12,122 nt of DNA from Verrucomicrobiota bacterium (GTDB taxonomy: Bacteria; Verrucomicrobiota; Verrucomicrobiia; Opitutales; UBA2995): contig JAPUIL010000292.1 in NCBI GenBank assembly GCA_027297085.1, positions 1-12,122 on the forward strand, given 5' to 3'. The notes under the pieces are model-generated. The model was not told where the DNA came from and ran no database searches. It saw only the letters and a list, made by a program, of their open reading frames with translations. Made by a program: the position numbers and the translations under genes. Of this stretch, positions 1 through 8,468 are shown in pieces; position 1 is the stretch's first letter, and the number at the start of each line of letters is the position of its first letter.

Positions 1-440
1 AACGGACTGGCAGCTGATCCTCCATGCACAAAGATCAAGGTACGGTCCATGCTTGGTAGCCAACGGGCCAGGTCTTTGGCGGAAAGATCAGGACCTGTCA
101 GGTTCAGGTAAGCGTCGCGGCGGTTGTAAGTTCCGTGACCAATATAAACAATCCATGCCGGGGCGAGAGTTTCTGTATCCAGTTTTTGGATCCATGCGTG
201 GATTCTTTCCCGGTCGGTCGAAGCCGTGTCTTCTTCCCGGCCAATAAATGTTATAGATGCGTTGGCAGCCTTAGAGGCTTCTCCCCACGCCTGGGCGGCT
301 TCTTCAAATCCCTCTGCATAGCTGTCTTCTCCTGCTGCACCTACAATCACCAATAGCTCATGGTCAGGTGTTGATTGTTTAGCGGTTAGCCCGATCAAGC
401 ACATGAAAATAATCAGGAAACCATGTATCCGGATTCTCAT
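1..440 (-). CDS. Secreted GHGT-motif protein, clan CD (C13/caspase)-like fold, 3' end cut by window edge
   Basis: The reading frame is open from the ATG at 438-440 to the window edge: 146 codons plus two bases, with no stop. Residues 1-20 look like a signal peptide: Arg/His-containing N-terminus, then a hydrophobic stretch around FLIIFMCLIGL, and a possible cleavage after LTA. The mature part opens with a beta-strand-like ELLVIVGAAGED. At 98-104 it has VYIGHGT, then YLNLTGPDLSAKDLARWL (111-128). A His after a hydrophobic strand in an HG pair is typical of clan CD peptidases, and I recall the GHGT...NL.GPD pattern from unnamed secreted proteins of planctomycetes and relatives. The next strand (LIFVHGGSAASP, 135-146), where the catalytic Cys would be expected, has none. 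The gene overlaps its upstream neighbour by ATGA (437-440) and has an AGAGGA-type ribosome site, so it belongs to the operon. Fold assignment is moderate; activity is unproven and doubtful. Confidence 0.8.
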   Translation of the reverse strand, partial: MRIRIHGFLIIFMCLIGLTAKQSTPDHELLVIVGAAGEDSYAEGFEEAAQAWGEASKAANASITFIGREEDTASTDRERIHAWIQKLDTETLAPAWIVYIGHGTYNRRDAYLNLTGPDLSAKDLARWLPSMDRTLIFVHGGSAASP

Positions 441-2839
441 GGCAGTCCTCTCAATCGTCTTATGGCCCACTCAAAAAGAAAGCAGGTCAGGATGGCGAGA
501 AACCACCAACTCTTGTGCCAGAGAGGTGATGAGAAGATCTCGGTGACCGGCGCCGGATTTCTGGAAAGCAATTCTGTGAGCTGACCTAGTTGTGAATATC
601 CCAATACCTGGCCGCCCGTTTTAATGGCTAGATTTTCCAACAAAACGCGATTGGGTTCAAGGGATCGAAATTCTTCCGCCGCCGAGTCGAGAACCCAGCC
701 CGCTTCGGCTGTCCCCAAGACCGCGCCTTCGGTGTCGGTGACTTCAACGCTCGCCAGGTACGCCCCGGCATCTCTTGACATGAATTCAATGGCAAAGTGT
801 CCTGGCATATCGGATACGGGCTCCGCATATACGGTGACTTCTTCAAAGCCCGATTCATCCTCGGTTTCGGAATACAGTTTGGCCACTCGCCGGATGGTTA
901 CCCGCGCTTGAGCCAGGTCGACAGGTTGATAGCTTTTGTCCCGGGCAAGTACCTTCAGCTGCATAGTCTCCCCACTCCTGGTTGTCTGTAGCTCAACCTG
1001 CTGCAGATTGTCTGTCACCAGCCAGCGGGCAAGTTGACGCCAAAACCGTGCCAAGTCCACTTGCTCCTCCGGACCTTTGAGTCCCCAGCGCCACAGGTCA
1101 CCCACTGCCAGGCAAGCGACCCGGCCCGATCCGAACGGCTGCGCGACGAGTCCGGGATAACTGTTGCCCGAACGATCCACCACTTCGGCCAGGACTTGTG
1201 CGCCTGGTTTGATACTTGTCAGTGGATTCAATACTTTGAAGGGAGGCATGGCGTTCAATCGCTGCTTTTCCTCTGATTCCAGCGGGCGTACGCGCACCCA
1301 GGGTTCCACCCAACCCTCACGGGTCAATTGCCACTGCAAATCCGTCCCAGGTGGTGTTGCCGGTTTGCGGTTCAAATAGACAGGTAACGCGCTGGCCAAT
1401 GGCGTTTCCGCATAGTCCCCATTTTCGAGGGAATCAGCGCCACCCAGCATCAGGAGTCCCCCCCCGCGTTCGCTGGCAAACCGTCGAAGCAGGGTGAGTT
1501 GGTTGAAGGTAAAAAACTCAGCCTCCACATCATCCAGGATCACCGCATCGTATTCAAAGAGCACCTCGGCCGTGGTAGGAAATCCGGCGATCAGTTCGTC
1601 CTGGTCGCGGGTATTGATACGTACCAACACCGGTTGGTCGTAGTGTTCCGTTTCATCCTCACGGCCAAAGCCGCGGTAGAGCGGATTGCTCGATTCACCG
1701 GAGCGTCCCTTGAACTCGAATTTGGGTTCGCGCCGTGCCACGCGAATAAGACCGACAAGGCTGAGTTGGTGATCTTCGGCCAGGGCGCGGTTCAGAAATT
1801 TAAATTCCCAATTGGGGCGACCACTTACGTAAAGTACCCGATATTCCTCCTGTCCTTGATCAATCATGAACAGCCGCTTGTTGTTCAGGTCAGTTGCCTC
1901 ATCGGGTGATGTAAGAACTTCAGTGAAATTGGTCTCTTCTACCAGTTCCGCTACTACTTCATAAAACTGAATTCCAGTTTGCAGGGGCCGCCATCGAAAG
2001 TTGATGCTTTGAGGTTTTCCCGATGTTCGCGGTGATACACGAACGGGTTCAGGCAGGTGTCTGGTATCTTCGGATTGCTCCAACAACGACTCTGTATTCA
2101 AAGACCGGACACGCACTTCCACCGGCCTCCTGAATCCACCGCGGCTGACCACGTCGGCCGTGAGCGTGACCGGTGCGTCGTCGAAAGCGGTTTGGTGCAG
2201 TTCTATACGGTCGATACTGACATCGGGCATTTGTCCCGGATTTCCCACTACAACCGGGTAAACGGGAGGTAGGTCCGGGAGCTCGGCTAAATCTTCCTCC
2301 AGGTCGGTGGCATTGCCGTCGGTGAGCACCACAATTCCTGCCAGGGGAAGTCCCTGGAATCGATCAATTAAATTTGCCAGGGATAAACCTAGGTTGCTGC
2401 GGTCTCCCTGGAAATTGAGGTGGGTAAAGTCCGGAATCCGCCGCAGGTCGCGGTCGAATTGATACGGACGAATTTGAAAGGTGTCGCTGAGTTCTGCGAG
2501 CCAACCGCTATCAATCCCTGTCAAGTGTTCCGCCAATTCCTCGCCCCGTGTTTTCTCCGAGCCGATTTCTCTGAGTTGGAGGCCCTGGCTGTTATCGGCT
2601 ATGATCGCTACAATATTTGCGCCTTTGGCCGCTCGTTCGGATGTCCAATGTGGTTCCAGCAGGAAAAGAAGGATAAACAAAATACCCAGGACACGAAAAC
2701 ATAACGGCAGCCATGATTGTGAACTCATGGGGCCTAACGGTTTCCAGGCGACCCAAGCCAGCGGAGCAAGTATGAGCGCTACGAGCAGAATGAACCACCA
2801 CCAGCCAAGGTTCAAGAATGTCAGCGATGCCAAACTCAT
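437..2839 (-). CDS. Membrane protein with degenerate vWA domain and glutamine-amidotransferase-like domain
   Basis: This 800-residue protein starts at ATG 2837-2839, chosen because it overlaps the upstream stop as ATGA, has GGAGGAG upstream, and is followed at once by membrane helices. A longer in-frame start at 3016 would run far into the neighbour. Helices lie at about 12-31 and 43-62, with a third near the C-terminus (WFLAILTCFLFEW) before a short Arg-rich tail, leaving the central part probably periplasmic. Residues 74-200 resemble a von Willebrand A domain: AIIADNSQG (78-86) sits at the MIDAS position and VVLTDG (170-175) is the second metal-loop strand. Residues 333-490 (YRVLYVSGRPNWEFKFLNRAL, later GGGLLMLGGADS) match the class I glutamine-amidotransferase-like region of this membrane family; I see no catalytic Cys nucleophile. 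Such proteins accompany MoxR/DUF58/BatA genes. The likely role is a structural or binding partner in the envelope; substrate unknown. Confidence 0.88.
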   Translation of the reverse strand: MSLASLTFLNLGWWWFILLVALILAPLAWVAWKPLGPMSSQSWLPLCFRVLGILFILLFLLEPHWTSERAAKGANIVAIIADNSQGLQLREIGSEKTRGEELAEHLTGIDSGWLAELSDTFQIRPYQFDRDLRRIPDFTHLNFQGDRSNLGLSLANLIDRFQGLPLAGIVVLTDGNATDLEEDLAELPDLPPVYPVVVGNPGQMPDVSIDRIELHQTAFDDAPVTLTADVVSRGGFRRPVEVRVRSLNTESLLEQSEDTRHLPEPVRVSPRTSGKPQSINFRWRPLQTGIQFYEVVAELVEETNFTEVLTSPDEATDLNNKRLFMIDQGQEEYRVLYVSGRPNWEFKFLNRALAEDHQLSLVGLIRVARREPKFEFKGRSGESSNPLYRGFGREDETEHYDQPVLVRINTRDQDELIAGFPTTAEVLFEYDAVILDDVEAEFFTFNQLTLLRRFASERGGGLLMLGGADSLENGDYAETPLASALPVYLNRKPATPPGTDLQWQLTREGWVEPWVRVRPLESEEKQRLNAMPPFKVLNPLTSIKPGAQVLAEVVDRSGNSYPGLVAQPFGSGRVACLAVGDLWRWGLKGPEEQVDLARFWRQLARWLVTDNLQQVELQTTRSGETMQLKVLARDKSYQPVDLAQARVTIRRVAKLYSETEDESGFEEVTVYAEPVSDMPGHFAIEFMSRDAGAYLASVEVTDTEGAVLGTAEAGWVLDSAAEEFRSLEPNRVLLENLAIKTGGQVLGYSQLGQLTELLSRNPAPVTEIFSSPLWHKSWWFLAILTCFLFEWAIRRLRGLP
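446..452 (-). promoter_or_regulatory. Ribosome binding site for the GHGT-motif gene
   Basis: On the minus strand GAGAGGA lies 5 bases before the ATG at 438-440. It is formed by codons near the end of the upstream gene (Leu-Arg-Gly), so it supports this start although the gene begins inside its neighbour. Confidence 0.6.
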
Positions 2840-5800
2840 GAATCTCCTCCCAATGCTTCGTAATACTTCTTTACCGAGTTGGCATACTTGGGCGGGACCG
2901 GATCGCGATCGATAGGTTGCAACGTATCCGGCTGTTCCCTGCGAAGCAGCTCTTGTTTTACCCATGACTCTACCTCCCGAATGGGTTGCATTACCGAAGT
3001 ATCGATATCCTCCCATCGGGGCGGAGTTCCGTGGCGCTTAAACTCTGCCCGCATGCGTTCAGCCTGCTCGCGCGCGTCTTGCATGCGTTGGCGTGCTTCC
3101 GGCAATTCCATCAGTTCTTCGATGGTGCGCAAGCGTTCGTTCCAGTCTAAAAATTCACCTCCGGTTATCGGGCCGCCTGGTCCTCGGTAGTCAGAAAAAG
3201 AACGAATTATGTCTTCCAGGTCTCTGAGATCATTGCCTCCGAACCCTCCGCCACCGCCGGTTTGCCGTCCTCTTTGGGTTGGTTGACCGCTGGTATTGGA
3301 TGGTTGTCCGTCTTGACTGTCGTTTTGCGCTAGTGAGCCACCTTGTTGCCCAACTGGTTGTTGGCCTTGGGATGGTGATTGTTGGTCGCTCGGCTCCTTG
3401 CTCTGGCCTTGACCGGGTTGCTGGCCTTCTTGCCCCTGTTGGCCCTGTTGGCCTTGCTGTCCGGGTTGGGAACCACTGTTGTTTGCCAGTTCACCTTCGG
3501 GTCGTTCTTGCTCCAGTTGGTCCATCAAGTCGTCCAGCTCTTCCTGGGCGAAACGGAGAGTCGTAGTTTGGTCGCCCATTACTGAGTCGGCAGCTTCAGA
3601 AATCGCTCTTTCAAGTTCATTAAATTCTTCCTGAAGCCCCGGTTGCATTTGCTGAGCCTGATCCAGGAATCCACGGCGTACCAGCTCTTCCGCCACTTCG
3701 AGTGTTTCGCTGGCTTCGCTTTGGTTTTGGCGACGCAGAATATCGTAAAGCTTTCGGTTCAGGGTCGGTTCACCCGTCTCGGAGTCTTCGGTGATTTGAC
3801 GAAGATCGTCCATCAGGTTTTTCAGGCCTTCCCGTTGTTCACGGTAGCGTTCGGATACGCCTTCGCGTTCGCCAGAGCCATCGAGGCGCGGTGCCTGATC
3901 GTTTTCCAATGCCTCCAATTGTTCGGAAATTTTGCGTTGGTTTTCAGCCAACTCGCGGGCCGCATCTCTGGCCTGTTCCATGGCTTCGGAAAACTGACTT
4001 GCAGTCTTTTCCCGGAATTCTTCTTTAAGCGCTTCCAGGTTCTGTTGGGCGCGGCTACCCGCGGCCAGGGCTTTGGAAACTTCTCCTTCTTGCAGATTCT
4101 CACCAATCCGGCGCATGTCTTCCCGGGTTTCTGCAAGTTGTTCGCGGGTCTCTCGGGATTCCTGATTCTGAGGCATGTTATCCATACGCTGCTGCACTTC
4201 ATCCATCTGGGTAAGCATACGGCGCTGTTCTTCTTCCAATCGCTTAAGTTCCCGTTCGATTTTGTCCCGCTCCTCCTTGTCTTCGGCCGCTGCCAAGGCG
4301 GTTTGTAACTCCCTTAGCCGTTCGTTGACTTGTTGTTGGCGGCGGGCCAGTTCGCTTAATTTGCTGAGGATCTCTAATTGTTCACGCTCTTCAGGAGTAG
4401 TCATTGCCTGGGCCTGACTCTCCGTTTCGTAACGGTTTTCCTCATCTTTGAATTCCAGCTGATTAAGTTGGCGCTGGTTGCGGTTGTTTCCACCGCCCTC
4501 CCCTCCGCCTCGACGGCTTTGGCTGACCTGCATTTCCCGTGGGCGCATACTCAGCAGGGCCTGGTAAGCGCCTTGCGTAGCGAGCCAGGCAGCTTCCAAT
4601 GGATCGGCGGAGTTTTCATCATTTGCTTTGGCCAGTTCAACAATAGCCTTGTCCATGAACTCTCCCGCTAGATTGGCTGCATTGATCAACTTCTCTTCTT
4701 CCAGTTCCATTTTAACCTGTTCCAGCAGCAGGCGAATTTGCTGTTGAGATTCATGAATGACTGCGGAGTCTTCGAGGAAACTGGAATCGCCAGTTCCGCG
4801 TTGTTTTAATTTGAACGTAGCAATGGCAATTTGGCGTTGCTGGTCCAGCAATTCACCTTCGGGGCCACCTTGTTGTCCCTGGCCCTGGCCACCACCACCG
4901 CCTTCGCCTTCGCGGTAAATCTCTTCAAGCGACCGAACTTCCGCAAAATACAGGTCGCTCAGGGTCCTTCGGATCTTGCCGTCCGCGCTAAAATCATCAG
5001 CCCAGGCGAACCAGGTAACCAACTGGTCTACTTCCACCGCTTCTTCTTCCAGGGCATAGAGCTTGTCAAATTCTGCTTCGAGTTGGTCAGGGTCCGTGGT
5101 TTGTAAGGAAACGTATTCCGGACTTTCGGCACCCAGGGCTACGGCAAGGCCATAATCAATTAAACCAAAGTCGTCATTCGCTTTCGCCTCCAGGGTGAGT
5201 TCTTCGATGGGTGATACCGCTTGATCACCTTTCGGGAAATTGAGTCGTAATTCCGGTCGCTTGTTATTTCGGACCGCAATGCGCACATCGGGAGGGAAGG
5301 CGTTTTTCCGGCCTTGTTCGTCTGTGAGATGCAAGTGGTAGCGCAAGGGTTCTGTTAAAGTAATCTCCGTGCCAAATTTGGATTTCTCCGGATTGGTAGG
5401 GGACAGTTGGATACGGTTACCTTCCTTGTCGATCAATTCAGCAGTAGCAAGTGGCTTGTTGACCAGAAACTGATAATCAAGGCGGGTGCCTTCGACCGCA
5501 CTGATTCGTCGTGTGTCTTTAATGAGTCGATCGCGGATTCCCGTGTAATCCGGGTAGTCCAGAAAAGCATCGGCCTGCACCAAAGCCGGCAAGTCATAGA
5601 CATCAAGCCGATAAGATTTGGTTTCCTTGCCTGGATACTGAATGAAGTAGAGCGCGGACTCTTCGACCGAAGCCAAAGTGTAAGCGTACACCGGATCGGA
5701 TAGACTGCGGGCCATGGCATGGCGTAGCGTTGTACCATCGTCCTGTTGCAGGACCAGGGTTGCGGAGCGAGCGAGGTCGCCATTAAAGCGGGCGGCTATT

Positions 5801-6423
5801 ACTACGGCTGATCCTCGTTCGACCTCTGTGTCACCCGGGGTTACCTCGACCGACGAAATTAATATCGGCAAACTAGGAGCAGTAATGGAGATTTCCCGGT
5901 CTTTGGCATAATAAGTAGCTGCCGCCACACCTAGGAGTAGAGCAATTGACGCCAGGTAAGTGACCCTGGCAGGCAAACGAGCCTCCTTACCAGCGTCCTC
6001 CCAGTATTGAAACATAGAAAAGTGCAGGGTTGATTTTATGAGTTTTTCCTGCAGAAAATTGTATCCAGCAGCATCCCGTTTTTGTTCCATTGCGGTTGAC
6101 AACAAGCCTTCAACTTCGGGGAATTTCTTTTCAACCTCGCGGGAGGCTTCGAGGTAGTCGAGGGGTGTTCTGAGATTGCCGAGGTAGTTTAAGAACAGTG
6201 TCAAGACCGCCAGCGCGCAAATGGCTGGAAACGCCAGGCCACTGAATTCGCCGAACACTATTCGCAAGCCAAGGATTACCAGAGCCAGACCCGAAGCGAT
6301 CAGCCAACGACGTGCACCTGCGCGATTTACTTTGTTGTCCTTTAACTGTCGTGCGGCGAAAATCAGTTCTTTGCGAATCCGTGGATCAATACTTCTGGGA
6401 TCTATGTCCTTTTTGGCGCTCAT
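2836..6423 (-). CDS. DUF4175/TIGR02302-like giant envelope protein: N-terminal helices, Ig-like region, coiled coils, Gln/Gly-rich tail
   Basis: The product has 1195 residues. Two hydrophobic helices at about 40-58 and 62-83 are followed by a polar segment and a third helix at 154-172, which would place the rest outside the cytoplasm. Residues 185-400 look like beta-rich Ig-like modules (ISSVEVTPGDTEVERG, then FLDYPDYTG at 287-295, a pattern common in this family). The segment LDQQRQIAIATFKLKQRG (526-543) follows a Gly/Gln-rich break. Residues 680-840 are strongly charged heptad-like helix, predicted coiled coil. A tract at 981-1064 is almost all Gln, Gly, Ser, Asn and Pro, and a helical domain closes the protein. 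This layout of 2-3 N-terminal helices and Gln/Gly-rich stretches is what is described for TIGR02302/DUF4175 proteins, usually about 850 residues in alphaproteobacteria, so this one is long. Start and stop overlap both neighbours by ATGA. It is probably a periplasmic scaffold; no enzymatic motif seen. Confidence 0.87.
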   Translation of the reverse strand: MSAKKDIDPRSIDPRIRKELIFAARQLKDNKVNRAGARRWLIASGLALVILGLRIVFGEFSGLAFPAICALAVLTLFLNYLGNLRTPLDYLEASREVEKKFPEVEGLLSTAMEQKRDAAGYNFLQEKLIKSTLHFSMFQYWEDAGKEARLPARVTYLASIALLLGVAAATYYAKDREISITAPSLPILISSVEVTPGDTEVERGSAVVIAARFNGDLARSATLVLQQDDGTTLRHAMARSLSDPVYAYTLASVEESALYFIQYPGKETKSYRLDVYDLPALVQADAFLDYPDYTGIRDRLIKDTRRISAVEGTRLDYQFLVNKPLATAELIDKEGNRIQLSPTNPEKSKFGTEITLTEPLRYHLHLTDEQGRKNAFPPDVRIAVRNNKRPELRLNFPKGDQAVSPIEELTLEAKANDDFGLIDYGLAVALGAESPEYVSLQTTDPDQLEAEFDKLYALEEEAVEVDQLVTWFAWADDFSADGKIRRTLSDLYFAEVRSLEEIYREGEGGGGGQGQGQQGGPEGELLDQQRQIAIATFKLKQRGTGDSSFLEDSAVIHESQQQIRLLLEQVKMELEEEKLINAANLAGEFMDKAIVELAKANDENSADPLEAAWLATQGAYQALLSMRPREMQVSQSRRGGGEGGGNNRNQRQLNQLEFKDEENRYETESQAQAMTTPEEREQLEILSKLSELARRQQQVNERLRELQTALAAAEDKEERDKIERELKRLEEEQRRMLTQMDEVQQRMDNMPQNQESRETREQLAETREDMRRIGENLQEGEVSKALAAGSRAQQNLEALKEEFREKTASQFSEAMEQARDAARELAENQRKISEQLEALENDQAPRLDGSGEREGVSERYREQREGLKNLMDDLRQITEDSETGEPTLNRKLYDILRRQNQSEASETLEVAEELVRRGFLDQAQQMQPGLQEEFNELERAISEAADSVMGDQTTTLRFAQEELDDLMDQLEQERPEGELANNSGSQPGQQGQQGQQGQEGQQPGQGQSKEPSDQQSPSQGQQPVGQQGGSLAQNDSQDGQPSNTSGQPTQRGRQTGGGGGFGGNDLRDLEDIIRSFSDYRGPGGPITGGEFLDWNERLRTIEELMELPEARQRMQDAREQAERMRAEFKRHGTPPRWEDIDTSVMQPIREVESWVKQELLRREQPDTLQPIDRDPVPPKYANSVKKYYEALGGDS
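2844..2850 (-). promoter_or_regulatory. Ribosome binding site deciding the start of the vWA/GATase-like gene
   Basis: GGAGGAG on the minus strand ends four bases before the ATG at 2837-2839. It lies in the last codons of the DUF4175-like gene (Gly-Gly-Asp-Ser) and supports the ATGA-overlap start rather than the longer frame from 3016. Confidence 0.65.
3232..3483 (-). repeat. Gln/Gly-rich low-complexity coding tract with 9-bp tandem repeats
   Basis: This stretch encodes residues 981-1064 of the DUF4175-like protein. Its core (about 3425-3460) is built of imperfect 9-base units, CCCTGTTGG on the plus strand, giving repeated Gly-Gln-Gln. Smaller Gly/Gln-rich islands occur at residues 507-521 and Gly/Asn/Arg-rich at 637-652. 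Such tracts are usually flexible linkers. Confidence 0.75.
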
Positions 6424-8468
6424 GCTTCAGCTGGGACCGCTCCTCTTCGGCTAATGGTGATGGATAACAGGCTTTCCATCGCAAGGATCAGTGCGGTGGC
6501 AATGAGTAGCCATCGCCAGAGTTTCTGTTCGCCCTCGAGTTCGATGGCATTTTTGGCGGCGGCCTGTTTTTCAGAAAGTTCTTCAGGGACGATCAGCTTA
6601 CCGGCCTCTATGGGCACTCCCAGTTTTTCCCAGGTATCCCAGGGTAGGGGATCGATTCGACTCTCATCGTGGGGTGCGTTCAAGGCCACCCAGTGAGAAT
6701 TGTTGTCCTGAGCAAGCTGATACAATCCGGGAGAAGTCGGAGATTCTTCGGAGGAAACCATTGACCCAAGCGGTGTCCATTTAGCTTCTGCCGTACTGGT
6801 CAAGCGGTCTGGATCAGTGACGAAGGTCATGGTTGGTTGAGCCGGCCCTCCTAGAGATAATTCGATTAATTGTTGAAACCAGGGGACAAACTTGGAGGAG
6901 AGCACCCATTGGCTGGCTTGAGGTGTCCAGTCCCCACCCCAGACGATCAAAGAGCCTGAATCCACTTTGAGTTCCACAATGGCTGCCGGACCTTCATCAA
7001 ACTGTGCCAGGATACGCGACTCCGAGTCTGCCGGGGGTTGCAAAGCTTGTGGCTGCCAGAAGCGCACGTTGGTGAAGTTATTATACCGCGGATCTGCAAA
7101 TATTTTAAAAACCGGGTGTTGGAAGTCGATGGTGCCGAAGAGACCATAGCTGCGATTCAATTTGGGAGTCTGCCATCCTGATTCACCCGTGAGGGCCTCG
7201 ATGAACTTGAGTTGGGCGGGTTCTGTAAAAAGCAGTAGAGCGGTGCCTCCATTGGACAGAAATGCCTTAATCTTTCCCGCGGCTACCTGGTTTGGAGTTT
7301 CATGAATGAGGAGCAGGGTATCAGTATTATCTTCCCAGGATCCTTCGGCGGTGGTTACAGAAATTTTGATGTCTTCCCAACCGGTAACAGCACGTTCGAT
7401 ATAGAAGCGCGCTGATTTGGGATCGTCGACTGCCTGGGATCCGAGGTAGGGTAAGCTGGCTTCACGAATGTTTTCCGGCGCGACGTAGAGTGTGTTGTCA
7501 AATGACTCAAAGTCGCCTTCCACCTGGATGGTAAACGGGTTGGTATTACTATCTGGAATATCAAAGAGGAATAAACGCTTGTCACCAACTTGTGAATACA
7601 TGGTCTGAGGCTCGCCAATGTTTTGTCCAGTAATAGAATCAACCGCTTTGATGGTGACCGTTTGGTTTTCTCCGGAAGTGATCAAACTGAGTCGTGCCTT
7701 TTTGGGGCCGTCACCAACCTTGGACCAGCCAAGCCATTGCAGTCCGACATTTCGGGTTTCGCCTCCTTGAGTGGGCTCAAACTCAACCACACAATCGTTA
7801 GGCCAATCGCGCCCGGCTATACCCGTTAGCCGAGTGCCGCTGGTGAAGTCGGAAAAGATGCGTATGGTCTTGATCGCACTCTGGCCGGTAGTTTCTGCCA
7901 ATTGCTCCAGCTCGTCGAGGGCGGCATTGAGTCCCTGGTCCATATAAGTGGCGCCCCAGCCGGGTTCGCGGTCTTCAAGTAAACTTCGTAAGAGCGGCTG
8001 GCGTTCGAACGGGGGTGTTTTTTCCCAGAGCTCGTTCGAGACGATACGGGTTACGGTGTCTGACACACCCAATATGCTCAAGTGATGATCGATCCCAGTT
8101 TCTTCGACCCAATTTAATAGCTGGATTTTGGCGGCATCCCATTGACCGGATCTGCGCATGCTAGCGCTTTCATCAAGCAAGATCACGGTATGCTGCAGTT
8201 TTGAATTTGCCGGAAGTATAGGTATATCTTTTATAAAGAAGGGCCGTGAAAAACCAAAGGCAAGCAGAGCGATGATGAGACAACGTAAAAGGAGAAGCCA
8301 GGGGTGTTGCAGGGTGCTGCGTTTTTGCAAGCGCGGCGGAGACGCGCTCAAAAATTGGGTGGCGCTAAACTGCACCTTGTTCCTGGTAGCACGGCGGATC
8401 AGGTGAAAGATTATGGGACCAGCTATGGCCGCCGCACCTAACAAAAACAATGGAGACAGGAAACTCAC
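6420..8468 (-). CDS. BatA-like membrane protein with von Willebrand A domain
   Basis: The 682-residue product begins with FLSPLFLLGAAAIAGPIIFHLI (3-24), the typical N-terminal helix of the BatA/aerotolerance-regulator family (pfam07584), followed by a KVQFSATQFL strand and a second helix at 57-74. A vWA domain follows with a complete metal-ion-dependent adhesion site: DESAS at 99-103, Thr174 in GWGAT and Asp207 in FSDFTSG. Further on, KIKAFLSNGGTALLLF resembles the glutamine-amidotransferase-like Rossmann region often found in these proteins. A C-terminal helix (about 650-670) precedes a short Arg-containing tail. The start is GTG (8466-8468), overlapping the DUF58 stop as GTGA, with a strong AAGGAGGT site upstream. 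The domain probably binds a divalent metal and a partner outside the membrane, working with the MoxR ATPase and DUF58 protein. The bat/batA symbol is not used because orthology to characterised Bat proteins is not shown. Confidence 0.9.
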   Translation of the reverse strand: MSFLSPLFLLGAAAIAGPIIFHLIRRATRNKVQFSATQFLSASPPRLQKRSTLQHPWLLLLRCLIIALLAFGFSRPFFIKDIPILPANSKLQHTVILLDESASMRRSGQWDAAKIQLLNWVEETGIDHHLSILGVSDTVTRIVSNELWEKTPPFERQPLLRSLLEDREPGWGATYMDQGLNAALDELEQLAETTGQSAIKTIRIFSDFTSGTRLTGIAGRDWPNDCVVEFEPTQGGETRNVGLQWLGWSKVGDGPKKARLSLITSGENQTVTIKAVDSITGQNIGEPQTMYSQVGDKRLFLFDIPDSNTNPFTIQVEGDFESFDNTLYVAPENIREASLPYLGSQAVDDPKSARFYIERAVTGWEDIKISVTTAEGSWEDNTDTLLLIHETPNQVAAGKIKAFLSNGGTALLLFTEPAQLKFIEALTGESGWQTPKLNRSYGLFGTIDFQHPVFKIFADPRYNNFTNVRFWQPQALQPPADSESRILAQFDEGPAAIVELKVDSGSLIVWGGDWTPQASQWVLSSKFVPWFQQLIELSLGGPAQPTMTFVTDPDRLTSTAEAKWTPLGSMVSSEESPTSPGLYQLAQDNNSHWVALNAPHDESRIDPLPWDTWEKLGVPIEAGKLIVPEELSEKQAAAKNAIELEGEQKLWRWLLIATALILAMESLLSITISRRGAVPAEA
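6440..6446 (-). promoter_or_regulatory. Distant Shine-Dalgarno-like sequence before the DUF4175-like gene
   Basis: AGAGGAG on the minus strand is the best purine match upstream of the ATG at 6421-6423, but 16 bases separate them, more than the usual 5-10. Initiation here probably depends on coupling through the ATGA overlap (6420-6423) with the BatA-like gene. Confidence 0.35.

Noticed and set aside
437..2839. Active glutamine amidotransferase
   Set aside because: The region has the fold-like pattern of the family but I find no Cys nucleophile in a GxCxG-type context.
437..3016. Longer start for the vWA/GATase-like gene at 3016
   Set aside because: It would run 59 codons into the DUF4175-like gene; the ATGA overlap, ribosome site and immediate membrane helices favour 2839.
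3643..4308. Plus-strand frame of 221 codons
   Set aside because: It is antisense to the coiled-coil part of the DUF4175-like gene; the low stop density comes from the codon bias and composition of the real gene, and the frame has no family motif.
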